From the NCBI GenBank assembly GCA_023897205.1, contig JAHWDD010000004.1, forward strand, positions 5,704,001 through 5,768,000: 64,000 nucleotides of DNA, given 5' to 3'. The translations under genes and the position numbers were made by a program. This stretch comes from Exophiala sp. HKRS030 (lineage: Eukaryota > Ascomycota > Eurotiomycetes > Chaetothyriales > Herpotrichiellaceae). Positions 32,561 to 42,949 of this stretch are shown one piece after another; within the stretch, counting starts at the first letter, position 1, and each line of letters opens with the position of its first letter. The notes under the pieces are model-generated. The model ran no database searches, was not told the DNA's origin, and saw nothing but the letters and a program-made list of their open reading frames with translations.

Positions 32561-33520
32561 TTACAACTTGGTAAACCATTCGGTCGCAGTGTCCAACTTG
32601 GCCTTGCCACCAGTTTCAATCACATCTCCGTGACAAGGGATGATTCGGTCGTAATCCCAGGCCTTGATTCTCTTTGCGGACTCGGCGAAGCCAACTCTGT
32701 CTTTACCACCCGCGGCGTACCAGAGGAATCTCTTTTGCCAAACCATGGTACCCTTTGTGTTCTGAATTCCCGCAAAGAGCTTGGTCAATAACCCAGAGCG
32801 AGGATCTTGACCTGTCTTGGAATATTGTTCGGTGGCGGGAAGATTGAAGAGAAGGTCGGCCTCGATCAAGGTCTTGCTGGGCTTGTGGAGGAAGACGAGT
32901 TCTTTGTTGACGTGGGAATGGAAGAATTCATAGGAGAATTCTTGGTCGAATTCAGGTGAGATCTTGATGTCGAGCTTGTTCTTGGCCGAGAAGACGTGGG
33001 CAAACTTGGTGCCTTTTGTGGCCGGATCACCTTCTCTTTTCTCTGGTAGACCTTCAGGTCCGATGATCTCGGCGTCTGGGAACTCCTTGGCCCAGGTAGA
33101 GATAAAGATGTGATGTTCAATATCCGGTGCAACGATGTACTTGACGGGTCCTAATGATTGGACTTTGGCCTTGACATCTGGGGTAAATGCGACCGGAGAG
33201 AAAACTGCGACATTTCCGGTCTGCAGTTTCACAAGTGTTCCTCGACCACCGACCTTGATGTGACCGAATCGTAGGAAAGGAACGCTGAGGGTGGTGATGT
33301 TGGGCGTGACGTCCCGAATGACCATGACCTTTGCAGGGTCTTTGGGGATCAAGGAGGCAGAAGATTTGGAGGTAGACATGGTGAATGTCCTGGTAATTCT
33401 GGTAATTCTGGTGGGTTGCGGCAGATGGTAGAAAAAGCGAGGTGCGATAAAGGACGACCGGGTTGTCAGTAGAATCGTTCGAATGTAGGCTGATGGGATC
33501 GAGGAAAACGAGATGATCAT
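32561..33520 (-). CDS. DUF4336 protein (metallo-beta-lactamase-like), possible mitochondrial presequence
   Basis: Single frame of 319 residues; an inner ATG (33379) gives a 272-residue form. Before the inner Met lie 47 residues with five Arg, many hydroxylated residues and no acidic one, which looks like a mitochondrial presequence. From about residue 55 the protein matches DUF4336: strands around VSPNITTLSVPF and GRGTLVKLQTG, then VKYIVAPDIEHHIFISTWAKEFPDAEIIGP, which replaces the usual HxHxDH metal motif with an EHH pair, and a C-terminal IPCHGDVIE that supplies a conserved histidine. DUF4336 proteins resemble metallo-hydrolases with altered metal ligands; the substrate is unknown. Use of both starts would send one form to mitochondria and one to the cytosol, an inference from sequence alone. 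Confidence 0.83.
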   Translation of the reverse strand: MIISFSSIPSAYIRTILLTTRSSFIAPRFFYHLPQPTRITRITRTFTMSTSKSSASLIPKDPAKVMVIRDVTPNITTLSVPFLRFGHIKVGGRGTLVKLQTGNVAVFSPVAFTPDVKAKVQSLGPVKYIVAPDIEHHIFISTWAKEFPDAEIIGPEGLPEKREGDPATKGTKFAHVFSAKNKLDIKISPEFDQEFSYEFFHSHVNKELVFLHKPSKTLIEADLLFNLPATEQYSKTGQDPRSGLLTKLFAGIQNTKGTMVWQKRFLWYAAGGKDRVGFAESAKRIKAWDYDRIIPCHGDVIETGGKAKLDTATEWFTKL

Positions 33521-33945
33521 GAGCAGAAGCAGGAGAGGAGATAATATAGTATTTCAATACGAGAGGTTAGTCAACATTCATCTCAAGTTCGGTTCGCGTT
33601 AATGGAGATACGAAGGTTGCATAAGATTTCACCATCCAAAAATGATCGAGCGCAGACGTCATGGGTCATTGTGCATAAGTCGCGAATGCCAAATCACATG
33701 CAGGCGTGGCAGGTCAAGGGTAAGAGGATCTGGAATACTATGTGGACTCTCCCCTCGGCCTCTGCCCGTACCTCTTACTGAAGTTACATAAGTCAACACT
33801 TTGAAAGCCATCAAGCTCTCTGACCAATGATTACCACTGACTGGCTTCTGGGCATATTGTCAGTCTGAATAATCTGTCATCATCCCTGAAACTCGCTAAC
33901 AAACAGACTAACTAGTATGTTGGTTCTCCGGATATCGCCATAATT

Positions 33946-34140
33946 ATGGCCTCCACCGACCACTGGCCTGTATCCCGTTGGATCCAAGAATCAGGGGTGA
34001 CAGCAAGTACTGAATCTGGTCTGCTTGGTAGCAGACTAGCAATTCCCATCATGCCCTCGTTCAACCTGACTCAGCATCCTTCCATGCCACCGAGTCGACG
34101 TGGGTCCCAAAAAGTGAAACGGGCTTGCATTGCATGTTAG
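33946..34140 (+). pseudogene. Zn2Cys6 transcription factor stub (cut off after first CxxC)
   Basis: A 64-codon frame whose last residues are SRRGSQKVKRACIAC then TAG. The basic run followed by ACxxC is how the Gal4-type zinc cluster begins; the rest of the motif (RxRKxKCD and four more cysteines) would follow at once. I looked for an intron that would restore it: a GTTAGT donor overlaps the stop, but no acceptor in the next about 200 bases continues with a plausible zinc cluster. So either the gene is broken here or the match is chance. The following about 1 kb shows no recognisable regulator domain. Confidence 0.3.
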
Positions 34141-35118
34141 TCATCGTCTCTCTGTACGAATGCCTTAAACCTGTACCCTATCCCAAATCGATTAGCTTCA
34201 CTCCTCAAAGGGTACTTGCTCAGGACGAACCAGTCGAAATGGCTACTCGTGACTTGATGACACCAGTGCGCCCAGTGTTGATGTGATACGCCCGAGACGC
34301 CCGTTTTCACTCATGTAAGCAGCGCCAAAGTTCACGGCCGTATGGAGCAAAAATGCCAACTTGAAAACCCTCTGCCACTTTACCACCAAGCCCATGATTT
34401 GGAAAACTTATACAATAGCGACGTGACGCCCGATTCGCAATCTTAGGATTCGACGTAGGCCGGCTCTGAACATCGAGTATTAGTCTTCGTCCGAGACAAT
34501 GTGGCATTTCTAACGGGGCCTTGCTCCTGCGACAATCGGGTTTTTGCTGATTGTCCGAAATGGTCCCTCCTAATCCACTCTTATCGGTAATCTCATCCTC
34601 GGTAAACCGTGAAGGATTTGGAATTCTTCAAATCACGTACAACTGGCCTAGGAGTTGCGGCGGCCACGGCCCTTCATAAGTGTGGGCGCGGAATTTGTGC
34701 GATTGCTCAAAACGGACGTAGTAGTCCACAACAAAGCGAAGGCCACTGCTTCTGATTGTGGCACAACTAACAGCGTTTCCTGAATGACGAGATCAAACAT
34801 GAAGCGATCATCAGCATTGCAATAGCTTTGCTTCGGAGTAAGAACAGCGATGGTTGTACAGATTAGGGTAGGTACGAGTGCTATACCTGGTTCGCTGTTG
34901 GTGGCAGTCACGACTGGTGTTTTCGTTCAAGAGGAAGGCAGGTGCACATATCCTGACTCTTCCTAGGAAGGAGCCGCCCCAGATGGGAAACTTCCACTTT
35001 CTCAGATTCCGATTCCCTCGCAGGATGACCATTGTAAATCTAGAGAAATGAAACGCTATCTGGTCATCAATGATCCTCATACCTTGACCACCTGTTCCTC
35101 ACTTTCTTATCTTTACAG
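34141..35118. other. Intergenic
   Basis: About 1 kb with no supported gene. It ends in a good acceptor (TCTTTACAG at 35110-35118) directly before the next ATG, so a leader exon of the following gene may lie in it. Confidence 0.5.
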
Positions 35119-35823
35119 ATGCGCATCCTCGTATCAGTCAATGTACACCCAGAAACTCCCTTATCCTCCTCACTAGCCATGAAATCACCTAACGAGGCTG
35201 AAAGCTGCGACGTCCTCCATGGTCTTCAACACCGACCCTCAGCAGTTGAGGCTCGCTCTTCTGAAGAGGACATCGATATTGAGAACCACGCGGTATTTGG
35301 GTCAACAAGAAGAGCATGGGGATAAGCTATTAACAATCTGCAGACGAAACCAGTTACTCTTTCTACACCACGGCAGGCTCAATCCTTAGGACACGATGGC
35401 GCAACCTGGAGCAGATGGCTCATTCGTGCCGCCCTGACCGGCATTGTCCAATTTGTCTCTCTTGTCGTTTTCTCCTACTTCATTGTTCCCTCCTTACGAT
35501 ATCCTCGGGAACAACTCTCCCGTGACTACGACTCTTGCAAAAATTCTGCCTTCAAGCATTACGAAGCCAATCTTGAGCAGTGTAGCAGCATTCTTGCAAC
35601 AGATTTCCCGTATCAAAAAGCGGTTTTCAATCACGGGTGGCTCCAAATCGGCGTTTTGATTCTCATGCCGATCATTTGGCAGTCCCTGGTGTGGCTGGTA
35701 CAGAGGTGGGTTTCTGACCAGCTGTCCGGTGTCGAATCAGGCATCAAGACCGAGAGGCAAGACTCAAATCCAAAGAACAATTTCGTCCAACAGCTATTAT
35801 TCCGATGGGGAGTTGATCCTTGA
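35119..35823 (+). CDS. Hypothetical two-segment membrane protein
   Basis: Two exons, 35119-35292 and 35344-35823, 51-nt intron (donor GTATTT, branch-like CTATTAAC, acceptor CTGCAG), 217 residues. The first about 85 residues are hydrophilic. Hydrophobic segments lie at about 87-110 (LTGIVQFVSLVVFSYFIVPSL) and about 160-182 (LQIGVLILMPIIWQSLVWLVQ), with a loop of about 50 residues holding two cysteines between them. The ATG directly follows a strong splice acceptor, so the first exon may lie further upstream and the N-terminus could be longer. It converges on the next gene with only about 110 bases between the stop codons. No family recognised. Confidence 0.6.
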
Positions 35824-35936
35824 GACGACCAGCATCAAATGTTTGTGGGCAGGATACATGGTCTTTCATTCATATCGTTACGCGCCAAAGACAGCTTTCT
35901 ATCCAAATATGTTCTACAAAATGTCCTCAGTTCATA

Positions 35937-37034
35937 TCAAACACTTCCGGTCATTAGATTGCTTCCAGCACAAACACCACTCCGACCACGTTCAAAGTCT
36001 TCCAGCACATTATGGAGCCAAGGATCTTGATCTCCAAGACCTGTTGGTGTTTCTTCATCGAGAAGAACATATCCGGCAGTCCTTACATGTGATTCAAAGT
36101 ACACTTGATCCTCAAAAGTCTCCATCACTTTCAACGACGCTGCAAGTTGTCGCATGCCCTTTCGCGGAATCTGGAGGCCTTGAGGGGTGTACAGCATGAT
36201 CTCTGGATCGGCTCTAGCCCCTGCACTAACAGGTCCCCATGACTTCCTCCAACTCGATTGTCGTAGAGCATCATCAAGAAGCTGAGTATCGGTCGCAATG
36301 CCAGGCAAGCGAAGATACATCCCTCTATCGTAACTCCATCTTGTCCATTGCAATTCTCCCAGCAATTGAGCTGTCAGGCCGAGTTTTTCATTGATGGGTA
36401 CTGGATGATAAACCAGCCCATACGAATCTTGAATATTTCTCATGAACGTGAGAACAGAAGTATGGCTATCTGTTGCCGAAGATTCCCACGTCGAAGGATA
36501 AAGAAGGACAATTGATGGTGGTATTGAGAGATTAGTGGAATTTCTCTGCGCCGCGGCGAATTGAAGAGCAGAACAGAGATCTGATGGTTCATGTAGTGCG
36601 AAAAAGTATGCGAGTTGCTCATATGATGAGTCGGTCCTTGACTCTGTGGATCCCGTCAACCTCCGTAGACCCTGCTCTGCTTCGATCTCATTCAAAGCCT
36701 GCTCTATCGTTTGATCGTCTTCGAGAAGAACTTGACCCGCACCACGCGAGAGTGATCCACCACCCTCAACAGTCGCTCCGACCACTATGGATTCCACAGA
36801 ACCATCGAGGTTATCTTTGACAAGTGTTTCAAACGACTCTGTTTCCTGAACTCTAAATTTCGCCGGTAATGTTGGGACTGGCCGTCTTTCTGGTGGTTGT
36901 CGGATCGCTTCTTGTAATGATCTCACTGTTTGTTGTTGCAGTACATATCCGGATAAGAATAACAGAAATGTGAATGTGCAGACAACTGCGCTGGAAAGGA
37001 TGACGGATACTGCTCCGGACGTGAGCAAGACCAT
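35937..37034 (-). CDS. N-anchored (type II) membrane protein, possibly glycosyltransferase-like
   Basis: 365 residues in one frame from the ATG at 37034. Residues about 4-31 form a hydrophobic anchor (SGAVSVILSSAVVCTFTFLLFLSGY), followed by a stem rich in Gln, Glu and Pro and then a globular part. Within it the run YEQLAYFFALHEPSDLCSALQFAAA, a strand IPPSIVLLYPSTWES, then YGLVYHPVPI and GELQWTRWSYDRGMYLRLPG resemble in order the start of degenerate GT8-type nucleotide-sugar transferases, but I see no DxD metal motif in the expected place. The C-terminus includes EIMLYTPQGLQIP. The call is based on architecture (short cytosolic end, anchor, stem, luminal domain) and a loose resemblance only. 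It diverges from PRP38 over a shared 0.47 kb region. Confidence 0.5.
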   Translation of the reverse strand: MVLLTSGAVSVILSSAVVCTFTFLLFLSGYVLQQQTVRSLQEAIRQPPERRPVPTLPAKFRVQETESFETLVKDNLDGSVESIVVGATVEGGGSLSRGAGQVLLEDDQTIEQALNEIEAEQGLRRLTGSTESRTDSSYEQLAYFFALHEPSDLCSALQFAAAQRNSTNLSIPPSIVLLYPSTWESSATDSHTSVLTFMRNIQDSYGLVYHPVPINEKLGLTAQLLGELQWTRWSYDRGMYLRLPGIATDTQLLDDALRQSSWRKSWGPVSAGARADPEIMLYTPQGLQIPRKGMRQLAASLKVMETFEDQVYFESHVRTAGYVLLDEETPTGLGDQDPWLHNVLEDFERGRSGVCAGSNLMTGSV

Positions 37035-37505
37035 GGTAAATGGCCCTAAAGTGTGCAAAGACCAGTCTGTGGCCTGGAATGATGCGCCCGTCCTCGAAGG
37101 GTGATATCAAAACTGAGTTAAACTCTGAAATTCGAGGAAGCCGACTTAATGTATAAGCATAAGATTTTGTTTCATCCAGGAATATTCGTGGAAGCTATAA
37201 CATGAAGGCTCGTGCAGGTGCTTGTGTATGCAGATTTGATGCAGGTCGTGAAACGGTCAAGATAGAAATCCCTAGACGCATTATGGGAAGCCGTTGTTTA
37301 CCCCAGGTTACGAGGGGCAACGGTACTTCTTGGCACAATGACGTCGCGCCGCCAGCGGATCAGATCACGAAAAATCATGGGGGCACATGTCGAGATGAAT
37401 TATTCTTGACAAACCGTAGTCGCATCTCGTGAATGTCGACCGACAGGCTCTGAAAATTGCCTGGACCTTCCCTACAAACTCTCCCGTCCTCCGAGATCAT
37501 CTACA
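37035..37505. promoter_or_regulatory. Divergent promoter region, membrane protein / PRP38
   Basis: 471 bases between two divergent starts; no further motif stands out. Confidence 0.5.
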
Positions 37506-38261
37506 ATGTCCCACCGTGCCGATGCGTCCAACACGCTCGACAACCGCGGTTACTCAGGCCCCCTCATCCGGGGCCAGAACCCTGCGCTCCTCCTCGAGAC
37601 TGCGATGCGCGACCGAATCACCGACTCATTGTACTGGAAAGAACAATGCTTTGGACTCAACGCCGCCACATTGTGCGATCGCGCCGTCGAACTCACCTAC
37701 ATCGGCGGCACGTACGGCGTGGCCATGAAGCCATCGCCTTTCATCTGTCTCGCCTTTAAACTCCTCACTTTGGTGCCGGACAAAGAGATTATCCTCGAAT
37801 ACCTGAATTATGGTGGTGATGAATGGAAATATCTGCGTGCGCTTGCGGCATTTTACGTACGTTTGACGTTCAATCCAGCGGATGTGTACAAGACCTTGGA
37901 ACCGTTTCTGGAGGATCCCAGGAAATTGAGGCAGAGGAGGAAAGAGGCTTATGTGTTGACGCATGTGGATGAGTTTATTGACAGTCTTCTCACCAAGGAT
38001 AGGGTTTGTGGGACGAGCTTGTGGAAATTGCCCGCGAGACAGGTTCTAGAGGATTTGGATCAGTTGGAGGAAAGGGTTAGCCCATTGCAGGCTGAATTAG
38101 ATGCTATGGAAGAGGAGGAAGAGAATACTGGTGATCGGGATGAGCTTATGGAGGATGCTGACCGGAATGGTACAGCTAGTGAGAATGGTGGCAGTCCGAG
38201 AAGCAGAAGGTCATCAGGTCACAGTCGAAGTCGGAGTCGAAGCAGGTCAGTCAGTGACTGA
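37506..38261 (+). CDS. PRP38: Pre-mRNA-splicing factor PRP38
   Basis: 251 residues, one exon. The PRP38 domain (about 8-175) is complete: it opens with the family run around NPALLLETAMRDRITDSLYWKEQCF, then AATLCDRAVELTYIGGTYG, PSPFICLAFKLLTLVPDKEII, YLRALAAFYVRLTF and PARQVLEDLDQLE. An acidic stretch (MEEEEEN) and a Ser/Arg tail (SRSRSRSRSVSD) follow, as in animal PRP38A and many fungi. PRP38 is a U4/U6.U5 tri-snRNP protein needed for spliceosome activation. No intron in the coding part. The start at 37506 is the first ATG and gives the expected N-terminus. Confidence 0.95.
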   Translation: MSHRADASNTLDNRGYSGPLIRGQNPALLLETAMRDRITDSLYWKEQCFGLNAATLCDRAVELTYIGGTYGVAMKPSPFICLAFKLLTLVPDKEIILEYLNYGGDEWKYLRALAAFYVRLTFNPADVYKTLEPFLEDPRKLRQRRKEAYVLTHVDEFIDSLLTKDRVCGTSLWKLPARQVLEDLDQLEERVSPLQAELDAMEEEEENTGDRDELMEDADRNGTASENGGSPRSRRSSGHSRSRSRSRSVSD

Positions 38262-38339
38262 ATAATGCGTTTCTATGAATGAGGAAGACATAATTCTTGA
38301 AGATATCAAGATTTGGAAGGCACGGCCAAAGCTGCAATT

Positions 38340-39583
38340 TTACAACAACACGAATTCATCATCAGCCTTCGACTCGGATGCAGGTGGTAAAGGCTCGGCC
38401 ACAGCTTCGTCCTGATCTACCGCCTTCACCCAGTCCTGCGTCTCCAAAGGACTAGTATCTAGAGCCTGTGACCGGATAAGATCAATCAAGGAGATGCCAT
38501 CGTGACTACGATCCCACGTTGGATAAGAAATTTTGCGTTCCGGCGCTGGGGAATACTCCGGCTGCTCTTCGACATCTGGAGCGTCGAAAGCGAATATCTC
38601 CTCTGAGTCATCAGGCAGTCCTTGAGCAGATGACCCACCTTCGGGTGTTGCGGCGAATGCAATATCATCGTTGGAGCGAGCCTCCGCCTCGGGAAATCTG
38701 TCTGCCACAACCTGGCTTTGCCTTTGGAGAAAAGAGTCGAGTTCTTCTGGATGCAAGTCGTCACTAGTTGATGTTGTGTGTTTGCTATGCACCGATCGTT
38801 CCGACCGATCGTCTTCCACAAGAGCTGCATTATCTTCATCTGCGAAATCGCCATCCTCTCGAATTATCAGATCTCTCTCACGCCAAACCTCACGTCTAGC
38901 GTAACGACTCCATTCCAGCGCATCACATTTCGCATCCAGAAGTTGAACCATACTTGGTCCACCAATATCCGTGTTCACCACGTTCAGCAACGAGATTGAA
39001 AATCCTTGACCGTCCACTGGCCAAAACTTGCCAGCATATACTCGAACCGGCCAAATATGTCGATTATGCTGTAATTGCGTCCTGGTTTCATCGACAACAT
39101 GATGCAAGCTGGTCAATGAGATGTGCTCTCCACCATTGACAAGCAACACCGGCTCATTGGAATTGAAATGAACAGTCCTTGACCGCAAGACTTGTTTGTC
39201 CAAGATTCGATCCAGAATCCTGGCCACGACGTTTGCGATCTGCGAAGTAGATGTCTCGACTTCGTTCTTGTCATCCTCGTTGGTATCCTCCTCTGACTCA
39301 ACCTGAGCAGAGTCGACGGTCATAGTATTTGTAGCGACAAGACGCCCGACCTTCTGCGCAACCGTCTCGTCATATCCATGAGCATTGACGAGCGCATCAC
39401 AGATCTTGGCAACCAATACTGTTCCGGCCCCGACCCTACCAGCTTCTATGCCCTCGCCCCGCTAGATAACTCGACTACGTCTGCGTTCGTGACGTCGTAC
39501 TTCTTGGGCAGGGAGAGGAAATCATCGGATCTGAGTAGCGATGTTGTTGAGGGATGCGTGGTCTCGAATGCTGATGTAGCCAT
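38340..39583 (-). CDS. Protein with only the C-terminal half of a DhaK (DAK1) domain
   Basis: Main frame 38340-39435; the proposed first exon 39583-39501 is joined by a 65-nt phase-2 intron (donor GTACGA, acceptor GGTAG), 392 residues in total. The segment VGAGTVLVAKICDALVNAHG and later VLLVNGGEHISLTSLHHVVDE, WPVRVYAGKFW and GFSISLLNVV follow the order of the back half of dihydroxyacetone kinase DhaK (GTVLVHKI, VLLVNN, PVRVYxG, FSISLLNV). The front half, with the Gly-rich loop and the region holding the substrate-binding histidine, is absent, and the short N-terminal exon cannot supply it. The C-terminal 190 residues are acidic and disordered. It is unlikely to phosphorylate dihydroxyacetone; a structural or regulatory role, or a decaying gene, are both possible. 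The exon 1 junction is the weakest point of the model. Confidence 0.6.
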
Positions 39584-41300
39584 CGTTGGTCTTATCTTGT
39601 ACCCGACCCTTATCAAGTCTTATGGAATTTGAGTAGAGGTAATCGTGCCCACTGTCTCTGAAACAAGGGAAAGAGACGTAATGTAAATGCCTTGTCCCAC
39701 CAGAAGTGAAAAGACACAGCTGTCCAAGAAATTGCAAAGACTTCCACGGTTCAAATGATTAAATTACAAAGAGGTTCGAATCGATGATGAAAAGCGTACA
39801 ACTCAATGATCAACAGCCTATATCTTCGTAGAGACTAAGTAGCAAATATCGGCAGCAGAACAGTACTATCAAATAAACACTTAAACAACTTATCAATCTC
39901 GGAAACGGTAATATTGGGCGATGACACTATCAGTCCCCGGTCTCTGGTTGGATTCTTGACATGCAAATCCCTACAATTCTCCTGCGTTCTCTATCACATG
40001 CCAACCCGATATCAAAACCCCAGATGGAAAAGTGGTGCGAATCCAAGAGATCACGAGAGAGGAGTAATGAATTGGGGGTGGGAAACAGGGCTAACAGAAA
40101 AGAGAGTGACGTGGGGATTTACCAAAAACCTGACATGAGTAACAAGGGTGGTTGGTGGGAGAGTATGATGATGGCTTGCCCTGCGTACGATATGACATGA
40201 CATGACATGACAGGAGAATCGATATCGATTCGCAGACCAGGGGTGGGGATTTTATCTGGAAGGAAAGATTTACATGTGTGTGTATTCGCCTTATCGATCG
40301 CTGTGCATGAGTGAAGGATATCTATTACCAACGATGGGAATTGTCACATCTCCTTTGTTGGTAGAACTTTTGCCTCCGATTCTTGATCTATTATCTATCA
40401 TTTACTGACCCGGGCGAGACGATAAAGGGGAGATGGATGGGATGAAATTCATGTGTGAAACATGTTGAGGCGGGCGAGGCGTCACGTGACAAAGGGTAGT
40501 ACCCTTTCGTCCCCCCGTGTAAAGGCGAGATTTTTTGAGCCATTGTGAACATTATAGTCATGTGAGTGCTATGGGACAAGGTCTGCAGTTCTGTCTGGCA
40601 TCGATTTCTGACGCTCTTCGGATACCAGAGCTGAGGAGTATGTGTCAGGCTTCGCGGCTTGGTCTGTGCAAGGGCACTTGAAGTGGATAGGTGAAATTAT
40701 GTATATTCTCGAGACCCTGTGTTATGTATATGTATGCATGATATGATATGATATGTAAAGTCATCTGGGTACGTCCTTGGATGCCATGCCTCGTGGGAAA
40801 AGAAGCCGTCAGACCATATATCTAGCCGATCGAGGCCGAGGCCGAGGCCAATCCCATCGTCCTGATTGTGCCTATTTACAGAACCAGACTATGAGGATCG
40901 TCTACCGTCGCTATGTATGAAAGTGGTGAAAGAGAAAATTTGGGATTTGACAACGCTGGTGATGAGAGGTGGGTTGGGCGTGTGCTTCGGCAGAAAGTGG
41001 AATGCGGACTCGCAGGGTGATCGTAAGTGAGCTGTGCTGTGTGGGTTGAATCTAGGTTGAATGGTAGGGAAGAAGATGTTCTTGAGATAGTGTCATTGAA
41101 GGTGATCATGATGATCCTATCGCCGCTTAAGTGATGGCTTCATGTGTATTTGTGGCTGTGTACAACATATCCTCCAGCTGTACGGAGTAGATATCTCTGC
41201 TTGAGGGTTGGCCAGCATGATTTGGCTGCGTCGTGTTCTGGGGTAAGTCCTAACAGTCGTTCAATTCGTGGGCACGTCCCGGAGAAGCAGAACCTCCGAC
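39584..41300. other. Intergenic with small tandem repeats
   Basis: 1.7 kb with no gene. Includes about four TGACA units (40193-40212) and a TATGA run (about 40740-40756). Confidence 0.5.
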
Positions 41301-42949
41301 TCAAAGGCTCCACTTCTCACTTGGTGTGAAGCCCTGCTGTCTGATCCACTTCTCCTGCCAATTGGGGAAATACGGCGACTCATCCAGGGTCTGAACCTTC
41401 CAATCTTTCTCGATCGTACCCTTTTCTATCTGTTCTCTCTCGTATTCCTCCAGCGCCGGTTTGACTACGTGCTCAACATGCCACGTGTTCTTGTATTTCA
41501 TCAGGTTCTCCTTGCCTTCATTGAGGACCTTGAGGATAAGGGTGGGAATGTATGCTTCGTCTCTAAATTCTGCCAGTGGCGTGAATAGAGCTTTAAAGTT
41601 GAACACGATTCCTCCGGAGAGTGGGAGGCGGCGTAATGTCTGCCAGTCGACGCGCAAATGAATTCGCGAAAGGTCGAGGTCTGGTGATTGAAAGTCTCGG
41701 TACTTTTCGTGCGGGTCACCAGGTGGCATGTAGAGGGGTTGGTCGACTTCAAGTCCCCATGAGCCGCGTTGGATGGGTTTTTGAGCGGGCATCTTGGTGA
41801 AGAACCTGATTGGAATCAGCTATTAGTTGACTCCAATTGTGGTTGTGTGGGAACAGTCAGTATAAACTCACCGGTCCATGCTGAATTGCATTTTCTCCTT
41901 GTAGTCCGGAATCGTTGCATGGATCTGATGCAGTTGCATTCCGATCTTAGTGCCGACATTCCATCCTAATGCTGAGCAGATCAGACCCGCGCGTAGGTGA
42001 TAGTAGCCTGTCTCAGGGTTACGTAGCATGATTCCGAAATCTTCTGGTACATTGTCCAACAAGACTAGGAGAGGATGTTTAGCAGAGACATCTTGCTTGG
42101 TGCCTAGGATCTTGTTTTCGAAAGTCTTCTTGTCAGAATGCAAGGTGAAATACTGTGGGTAACGGGCGCATAGAAATTGTAGAACCATCTCCATCAATTC
42201 CTTGCAGACGAGCTCAGAACCCGGAAGCCAACCACACACGGATTCTCCATGTTCAGCATATAATTTCTTGCGTTGGGCAATACGTTTGACGTAGGTATTT
42301 TCTAGTTCAATCCACCAATTTGTTTCCATCTTGGTGAGGGCTGCAAAACAGATCCGGATCAGATTATAGTTATTTGTTGCTTTGGGCTTCAAGACTTACA
42401 CATGGTTTGATGATACGCCCAACGGAATGGTCGGTATGGTCTTGGAAGGGCCTTTGTGATATCATGTTCAAGATATGGTTCTGGGAGAGGTACGCCGCTT
42501 AAGGTAGAGTAGTCGGGAAAGTCGCCTAGGGCGCGGATCTCCCTGACCTTGTGGCCAGTGAATACATATTTATCTGGATCACAGGTTCGGAAATCTTCTT
42601 CGAAGGTCATAACATTGTTGGACCATGTTCTCTCGTCAAAGTTCAAGTCGCCGGCAGCTTTACGTTGTTCTTCTGGAAGAGCAGCAATAACGGTCTCAAG
42701 AGCCTCCCTGTTTAAAGGTGGAAATGCCGTAACATATTCGGCAGATGTTGGCGGTGAGTTTCGTGGTTCCTTCTTGTCCGGTGACAGGGACCGAGGTGGA
42801 GTGTTGGCAGTTGAAGTGCGTCGACCTCTAATGTTGAGCCTCCTGAAGACTAAGTCTTTCTGTTTCTGGCTGAGACTCAAATATGTGATGGCGCCAGCAC
42901 AGATGGCAAGCGCCACGTAGAGCAGGGTTCTTTCATCCAAGATTGACAT
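41301..42949 (-). CDS. DUF3445 / heme-dependent oxidative N-demethylase-like protein, membrane-anchored
   Basis: Three exons: 42949-42400, 42340-41872 and 41805-41301, 507 residues. A hydrophobic segment at about 10-25 (LLYVALAICAGAITYLSL) suggests an N-terminal membrane anchor. The rest matches DUF3445 (the alpha-subunit family of heme-dependent oxidative N-demethylase, HODM): RPFRWAYHQTM, SLTKMETNWWIELENTY, HLRAGLICSALGWNVGTKIG, IHATIPDYKEKMQFSMDRFF and KPIQRGSWGLE, and a last domain with LRVDWQTLRRLPLSGGIVFNFK. Bacterial HODM oxidatively demethylates dimethylamine-type substrates using heme, FMN and an Fe-S cluster from partner subunits; fungal versions stand alone and their substrate is unknown. 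Splice phases (1 and 2) join conserved blocks without a gap, which makes the model secure. Confidence 0.85.

Noticed and set aside
33946..35823. Joining the Zn2Cys6 stub to the downstream membrane protein as one gene
   Set aside because: No intron gives a continuing zinc cluster, and the downstream exons encode an unrelated membrane protein.
40190..40760. Short tandem units TGACA and TATGA as CRISPR-like
   Set aside because: Adjacent copies with no spacers; simple microsatellites in a eukaryotic genome.
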